Assembly (NCBI RefSeq): GCF_042665525.1
Contig: NZ_JBHTCQ010000003.1
Location: 372,001 to 436,000, forward strand
Reading direction: 5' to 3'
DNA: 64,000 nt
Source: Allobogoriella alba
GTDB taxonomy: Bacteria; Actinomycetota; Actinomycetes; Actinomycetales; Actinomycetaceae
The notes under the pieces are model-generated. The model was not told the DNA's origin, did not search any database, and was given only the letters and a program-made list of their open reading frames with translations. The position numbers were made by a program, and so were the translations under genes. Shown piece by piece: positions 52,208-64,000 of this stretch (its first letter is position 1; each line of letters starts with the position of its first letter).

Positions 52208-54310
52208 CTACTCGCCCCGGGTCTTCTTGATGATCTCCTCGGCGACGTTCCGAGGAACCTCCGCGTAGCTGTCGAACTGCATCGTGTACACCGCACGACC
52301 CTGGGTCCGGGACCGCAGGTCGCCGACGTAGCCGAACATCTCGGACAGCGGCACGAGTGCGCGAACGACCTTGACGCCGCTCGCGTCCTCCATCGACTGG
52401 ATCATGCCACGGCGGGAGTTGAGGTCGCCGATGACGTCACCCATGTAGTCCTCGGGAGTACGCACCTCGACGTCCATCATCGGCTCGAGCAGTGCCGGGT
52501 CGGCCTTGCGGACGCCCTCCTTGAGCACCATCGAGCCGGCGATCTTGAAGGCCATCTCGGACGAGTCGACGTCGTGGTACGCGCCGTCGGTGAGGATGGC
52601 CTTGACGCCCACCATCGGGTAGCCCGCGAGGACACCGTTCTGGAGCGCGTCCTGGATGCCCGCGTCCACGCTCGGGATGTACTCGCGCGGGATGCGGCCA
52701 CCGGTGATCTTGTTCTCGAACTCGTAGAGCTCGCCCTCGGCGGTGTCGAGGGGCTCGAAGGTGACCTGCACCTTCGCGAACTGGCCGGAACCACCGGTCT
52801 GCTTCTTGTGGGTGTACTCGACCTTCTCCACCGGCCGGCGGATGGTCTCCCGGTAGGCGACCATCGGCGCACCGACGTTCGCCTCGACCTTGAACTCGCG
52901 CTTCATGCGGTCCACGAGGATGTCGAGCTGGAGCTCGCCCATCCCGCCGATGACGGTCTGGCCGGTCTCCTCGTCCAGGCGGACGGTGAAGGTCGGGTCC
53001 TCCTCGGCCAGCTTCTGGATGGCCGTGCCCAGCTTCTCCTGGTCGCCCTTGGTCTTCGGCTCGATGGCCACGTGGATGACCGGGTCCGGGAACGTCATCG
53101 ACTCGAGAATGATCGGCGAGTCCTGGGCGCAGAGGGTGTCACCGGTGGTGACGTCCTTGAGCCCGATGAACGCGTAGATGTGGCCCGCGTGGGCCTCCTC
53201 GACCGGGTTCTCCTTGTTCGAGTGCATCTGGAAGAGCTTCCCGATGCGCTCCTTCTTGCCCTTGGTCGAGTTCAGCACCTGTGCGCCCTGCGCCACCTTG
53301 CCGGAGTAGACCCGGACGTAGGTGAGCCGGCCGAAGAACGGGTGCGTGGCGACCTTGAAGGCGAGCGCGGAGAACGGCTCGGTCTCGTCGGCGTGCCGCT
53401 CGAGCGCCTCGTCCTCGTTCCCGACGGCGTGGCCCTGGACGGCCGGGACGTCGAGCGGGGAGGGGAGGTAGTCGATGACCGCGTCGAGCAGCGGCTGGAC
53501 GCCCTTGTTCTTGAACGCGGAGCCGCAGAAGACCGGGTAGGCCTCGCCGGCGACGGCGAGGGCGCGCACGCCCTTCTTGATCTCCGCCTCGGTCAGCTCC
53601 TCGCCACCGAGGTACTTCTCGAGCAGCTCCTCGTCCGCCTCGGCCACCTTCTCCAGCAGCGCGGTGCGGTACTCATCGGCCTTGGCCTGCAGGTCGGCGG
53701 GGATGTCCTCGACCTCGTAGTCCTCACCGATCTTCACCTCGCCGCGCCAGGTCAGCGCCTTCATGCGGACCAGGTCGATGACGCCCTGGAAGTCGCTCTC
53801 GGCGCCGATCGGCAGCTGCATGACGAGCGGCTCCGCCTTGAGGCGGTCCTCGATCGTCCGGACGGTGAAGAAGAAGTCGGCGCCGAGCTTGTCCATCTTG
53901 TTGACGAAGCAGATGCGCGGGACCTCGTACTTGTCCGCCTGGCGCCACACGGTCTCCGACTGGGGCTCCACGCCCTCCTTGCCGTCGAACACGGCGACGG
54001 CGCCGTCGAGCACGCGCAGCGACCGCTCCACCTCGACGGTGAAGTCGACGTGACCCGGCGTGTCGATGATGTTGATCTGGTTGTTCTTCCAGAACGTCGT
54101 GGTCGCGGCGGAGGTGATGGTGATGCCGCGCTCCTGCTCCTGCGCCATCCAGTCCATCGTGGCGGCGCCGTCGTGGACCTCACCGATCTTGTAGTTGATC
54201 CCGGTGTAGAACAGGATCCGCTCGGTGGTCGTGGTCTTGCCGGCATCGATGTGCGCCATGATGCCGATGTTGCGGACCTTGGTCAGGTCGGTCAGCACGT
54301 CCAGTGCCAC
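52208..54310 (-). CDS. fusA: Translation elongation factor G
   Basis: 700 residues, five-domain translocase GTPase: AHIDAGKTTTTERILFYTG, RGITITSAATTTFW, DTPGHVDFT, NKMDKLGAD; domain IV and V intact to NVAEEIIKKTRGE. The start is GTG (MALDVLTDLTKVRNIGIMAHID). Between rpsG and tuf. Confidence 0.99.
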   Translation of the reverse strand: MALDVLTDLTKVRNIGIMAHIDAGKTTTTERILFYTGINYKIGEVHDGAATMDWMAQEQERGITITSAATTTFWKNNQINIIDTPGHVDFTVEVERSLRVLDGAVAVFDGKEGVEPQSETVWRQADKYEVPRICFVNKMDKLGADFFFTVRTIEDRLKAEPLVMQLPIGAESDFQGVIDLVRMKALTWRGEVKIGEDYEVEDIPADLQAKADEYRTALLEKVAEADEELLEKYLGGEELTEAEIKKGVRALAVAGEAYPVFCGSAFKNKGVQPLLDAVIDYLPSPLDVPAVQGHAVGNEDEALERHADETEPFSALAFKVATHPFFGRLTYVRVYSGKVAQGAQVLNSTKGKKERIGKLFQMHSNKENPVEEAHAGHIYAFIGLKDVTTGDTLCAQDSPIILESMTFPDPVIHVAIEPKTKGDQEKLGTAIQKLAEEDPTFTVRLDEETGQTVIGGMGELQLDILVDRMKREFKVEANVGAPMVAYRETIRRPVEKVEYTHKKQTGGSGQFAKVQVTFEPLDTAEGELYEFENKITGGRIPREYIPSVDAGIQDALQNGVLAGYPMVGVKAILTDGAYHDVDSSEMAFKIAGSMVLKEGVRKADPALLEPMMDVEVRTPEDYMGDVIGDLNSRRGMIQSMEDASGVKVVRALVPLSEMFGYVGDLRSRTQGRAVYTMQFDSYAEVPRNVAEEIIKKTRGE

Positions 54311-54399
54311 GTGAGGCTCTCTTCGCTCGTGTCGTCTATGAGGTCTGCCGCCGAGAATCGGTCGGCGATAACGGGTCGCTCAGCCGTCGCCTGCCTGGA

Positions 54400-54870
54400 C
54401 TACCAGCGGTAGTGCGCGAAGGCGCGGTTGGACTCGGCCATCCGGTGGGTGTCCTCACGGCGCTTCACCGCGGCACCGAGGCCGTTGGAGGCGTCGAGGA
54501 TCTCGTTCATGAGCCGCTCGGTCATGGTCTTCTCGCGACGCGTGCGGGCGTAGTCGACCAGCCAGCGCAGCGCCAGCGTGGTCTGCCGCACGGGCCGCAC
54601 CTCCACCGGCACCTGGTACGTCGCGCCACCGACGCGGCGGGAGCGGACCTCGAGCGAGGGCCGGACGTTCTCCAGCGCGCGCTTGAGGACCACGGCCGGG
54701 TCGGACTGGGTCTTGTCACGCACGCCCTCGAGGGCGCCGTAGACGATCCGCTCGGCGGTCGACTTCTTGCCGTCCTGGAGCACGCGGTTGACCAGCTGGG
54801 TCACGACCGGCGAGCCGTAGACGGGGTCGACGACGAGGGGACGCTTGCGGACCGGGCCCTTGCGCGGCAT
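54400..54870 (-). CDS. rpsG: 30S ribosomal protein S7
   Basis: 156 residues, canonical: MPRKGPVRKRPLVVDPVYGSPVVTQLVN and C-terminal KRREDTHRMAESNRAFAHYRW. Initiates 30S head assembly. ATG overlaps the rpsL TAA (TAATG). Confidence 0.99.
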   Translation of the reverse strand: MPRKGPVRKRPLVVDPVYGSPVVTQLVNRVLQDGKKSTAERIVYGALEGVRDKTQSDPAVVLKRALENVRPSLEVRSRRVGGATYQVPVEVRPVRQTTLALRWLVDYARTRREKTMTERLMNEILDASNGLGAAVKRREDTHRMAESNRAFAHYRW

Positions 54871-55244
54871 TACTTCTTCTCCTTCTTCGCGCCGTAGCGG
54901 CTGCGAGCCTGCTGGCGGCCCCGGACACCCTGGGTGTCGAGCGCGCCGCGGACGATCTTGTACCGGACGCCCGGCAGGTCCTTCACACGACCGCCGCGCA
55001 CGAGCACGATGGAGTGCTCCTGCAGGTTGTGACCGACGCCGGGGATGTAGGCGGTGACCTCGATGCCCGAGGACAGGCGCACACGAGCAACCTTCCGGAG
55101 TGCCGAGTTCGGCTTCTTCGGGGTGGTCGTGTAGACGCGGGTGCACACCCCGCGGCGCTGCGGGCTGCCCTTGAGGGCCGGCGTCTTGGACGCACCGGCC
55201 TTGACGCTACGGCCCTTGCGGACCAGCTGCTGAATGGTGGGCAC
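54870..55244 (-). CDS. rpsL: 30S ribosomal protein S12
   Basis: 124 residues from GTG (MPTIQQLVRKGR), with GGAGAT just upstream. The decoding-site loops TPKKPNSALRKVARVRL and PGVGHNLQEHS carry the wild-type lysines associated with streptomycin sensitivity. First gene of the str operon. Confidence 0.99.
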   Translation of the reverse strand: MPTIQQLVRKGRSVKAGASKTPALKGSPQRRGVCTRVYTTTPKKPNSALRKVARVRLSSGIEVTAYIPGVGHNLQEHSIVLVRGGRVKDLPGVRYKIVRGALDTQGVRGRQQARSRYGAKKEKK

Positions 55245-55674
55245 TACATCTCCGTCTCGGGTCTTGTGTACTTCGTGTTGTGCGGGAAACCTGTGCTGCT
55301 TGCCCGGAGGTCGGACCCGCCGGGGCGGCGAGAACGACCGGCACTGCCCCCGCTGTCGGGCGTGTCGTCCAGCTGAGCGGCATTCTGCCCGGCACCGTGG
55401 AAGGTGGGCCCGCCGCCTGCTGCTGGCGTTGACGCCGGCGGCTCCGCCCAGCCACGCTGGTCACCCAGCGGCGTGAGAGGCGCACGCACGAGGGCCCGTG
55501 GTCGCGGGCACCGCCGACCAGCGTACTCTGCCGCGGAATCGCGCGTCAAAGGGCCGCTGGGCCTCGCGAGCGTGGCGTGCGCCACCCTCCCTGCGCAGGT
55601 CGGGCGGCAGCCGCGGGGCCGGGGAGCACGGTCGCGCACGACCCGCTCCCCGGCCCCGCCGGGACTGCCCTGCG
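55245..55674 (-). other. 430-bp intergenic region, rpoC terminator to str operon leader
   Basis: No credible gene. It contains the rpoBC terminator (55614-55658) and, between that and rpsL, the str operon promoter and leader. Short frames here lack any recognisable motif. I could not define the promoter boxes. Confidence 0.6.
55614..55658 (-). terminator. rpoBC operon terminator
   Basis: 14-bp perfect outer stem (CGGGGCCGGGGAGC / GCTCCCCGGCCCCG); the 17-nt loop contains a second 5-bp stem (GGTCG-CGCA-CGACC). 16 nt after the rpoC stop. Confidence 0.9.
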
Positions 55675-59565
<3,891 letters not shown>

Positions 59566-59705
59566 GGGTTCCTACTTCCGATCGGTAGAACACCGTGTAC
59601 AGCTTGTTGGTTGGATGGACTGCGAGGCTGCGGGGCCCGTTGTTCTCGGGGGCGCCGCCGACCGTGTCCGTGGCCGGCGACGCCGCTCCGACGCGCCCCG
59701 GCGCC

Positions 59706-63215
<3,510 letters not shown>

Positions 63216-63373
63216 AGGGGGTCCTTCCCTGCGAGTGGGGTGCACGCTGCACTGATCGCCTGGGGACCAGCCGGGGCCCGGCCGGGGACGGGACGATCCT
63301 GAGGACAGGCAGAGTCAGCGCAAAGCGTCAGCATACCGGTTGGAGCGTGCCGAGTCCAACCGGTCGGGCAGCA

Positions 63374-63412
63374 CGGACGAGGCCCGCACCACAGCGGTGC
63401 GGGCCTCGTCCG
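63374..63412 (-). terminator. Hairpin terminator/attenuator behind rplL (second of two)
   Basis: 17-bp perfect stem (CGGACGAGGCCCGCACC / GGTGCGGGCCTCGTCCG) with loop ACAGC, in the 244-bp rplL-rpoB gap. Confidence 0.88.
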
Positions 63413-63421
63413 TCAGACGGG

Positions 63422-63455
63422 CACCGGTCCGGCCGGCGCGGCCGACGGACCGGTG
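63422..63455 (-). terminator. Hairpin directly after rplL (first of two)
   Basis: CACCGGTCC / GGACCGGTG stem with an inner GGCCG/CGGCC stem, starting 4 nt past the rplL stop. With the stronger hairpin that follows it could attenuate read-through into rpoBC. Confidence 0.65.
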
Positions 63456-63459
63456 GGAG

Positions 63460-63858
63460 TCACTTGAGGGTGACGGTGGCGCCGGCGCCCTCGAGGGCCT
63501 CCTTGGCCTTGTCGGCCGTCTCCTTGTTGGCGCCCTCCAGGACCGGCTTGGGCGCGCCGTCGACGAGGTCCTTGGCCTCCTTCAGGCCGAGGGAGGTCAG
63601 GGCGCGCACCTCCTTGATGACCTGGATCTTCTTGTCGCCGACGGACTCGAGGATGACGTCGAACTCGTCCTTCTCCTCCTCGGCCTCGGCGCCACCCTCG
63701 CCACCACCGGCGGCCGGGGCGGCGGCACCGGCAACGGCGACGGGGGCGGCAGCGGTGACCTCGAAGGTCTCCTCGAACTGCTTCACGAACTCGGAGAGCT
63801 CGACGAGGGTGAGCTCCTTGAAAGCGTCGATGAGCTCGTCGGTGGTGAGCTTCGCCAT
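63460..63858 (-). CDS. rplL: 50S ribosomal protein L7/L12
   Basis: 132 residues: N-terminal dimer helix (TTDELIDAFKELTLVELSEFVKQFEETF), Ala/Gly hinge, and the factor-binding C-terminal domain EKDEFDVILESVGDKKIQVIKEVRALTSLGLKEAKDLVDGAPKPV. Stalk protein recruiting EF-Tu and EF-G. Confidence 0.99.
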   Translation of the reverse strand: MAKLTTDELIDAFKELTLVELSEFVKQFEETFEVTAAAPVAVAGAAAPAAGGGEGGAEAEEEKDEFDVILESVGDKKIQVIKEVRALTSLGLKEAKDLVDGAPKPVLEGANKETADKAKEALEGAGATVTLK

Positions 63859-63934
63859 GGGGCGTTCCTTCCTGATCGTCCTGCTACGCGAGCAGAGGGT
63901 GTGGTGGTGTGCCGTGCCTGTCCGGGTGGCCGGG

Positions 63935-64000
63935 TCAGGCGGCGGCGGCCTGCTTCTCGCGCAGGGCCTCGACGGTGCGCGCAGCCTGGGTGAGCGGCGC
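63935..64000 (-). CDS. rplJ: 50S ribosomal protein L10 (C-terminal end)
   Basis: The last 21 codons only; the gene continues past the right edge. The translation APLTQAARTVEALREKQAAAA followed by TGA is the helical, Ala-rich end of L10, the stalk base that binds L7/L12 dimers. Position just upstream of rplL supports the call. Confidence 0.9.
   Translation of the reverse strand, partial: APLTQAARTVEALREKQAAAA

Overview
The window is very GC-rich chromosomal DNA from an actinobacterium. The evidence is the actinobacterial order of ribosomal operons, the actinobacterial RpoB and RpoC types with TTG starts, frequent GTG and TTG starts, a DUF5709 acidic protein, a polyphosphate-glucokinase-type ROK protein and long perfect G+C hairpin terminators. 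Absence of rpsD between rpsK and rpoA fits Micrococcales (for example Georgenia- or Cellulomonas-like), but the genus cannot be fixed from the sequence alone.

The right half (about 29-64 kb, all minus strand) is the informational core: rplJ (3' end)-rplL, rpoB-rpoC, rpsL-rpsG-fusA-tuf, then the S10 and spc clusters (rpsJ to rplO), secY-adk-map, and the alpha cluster infA-rpmJ-rpsM-rpsK-rpoA-rplQ. Two tandem LuxR-family regulators of about 800 residues sit between map and infA. Strong hairpins separate rplL/rpoB, rpoC/rpsL, tuf/rpsJ and rplO/secY. A set of three small hairpins lies between rpsQ and rplN.

The left half carries the remaining members of the same conserved series (truA, rplM-rpsI, glmM, glmS-acpS), separated by accessory blocks. 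The largest block (12.6-29.1 kb, between rplQ and truA) holds a complete selenocysteine system: tRNA-Sec (UCA anticodon), selA and selB on the plus strand; selD and a Sec-containing formate dehydrogenase (fdhA with in-frame UGA at codon 188, an FeS subunit and an NrfD-like membrane subunit) on the minus strand. The UGA is followed by a SECIS-like hairpin whose GGUCU loop starts 18 nt after the UGA. A glutathione-independent-type formaldehyde dehydrogenase lies beside this operon and fdhD is nearby, so the region encodes a plausible formaldehyde -> formate -> CO2 route with its own cofactor machinery. The same block carries a TetR-type regulator diverging from a four-gene ABC exporter/hydrolase/SDR operon, and a ROK sugar kinase.

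Smaller observations: a SoxR/MerR-type operator upstream of an NmrA-like NAD(P)-binding gene; stop-codon-associated repeats behind coaA and rpsI; probable leaderless promoters for glmS and coaA; convergent fdhD and truA whose stop codons share one CTAG. No rRNA genes, CRISPR arrays, insertion sequences or prophage genes were seen.
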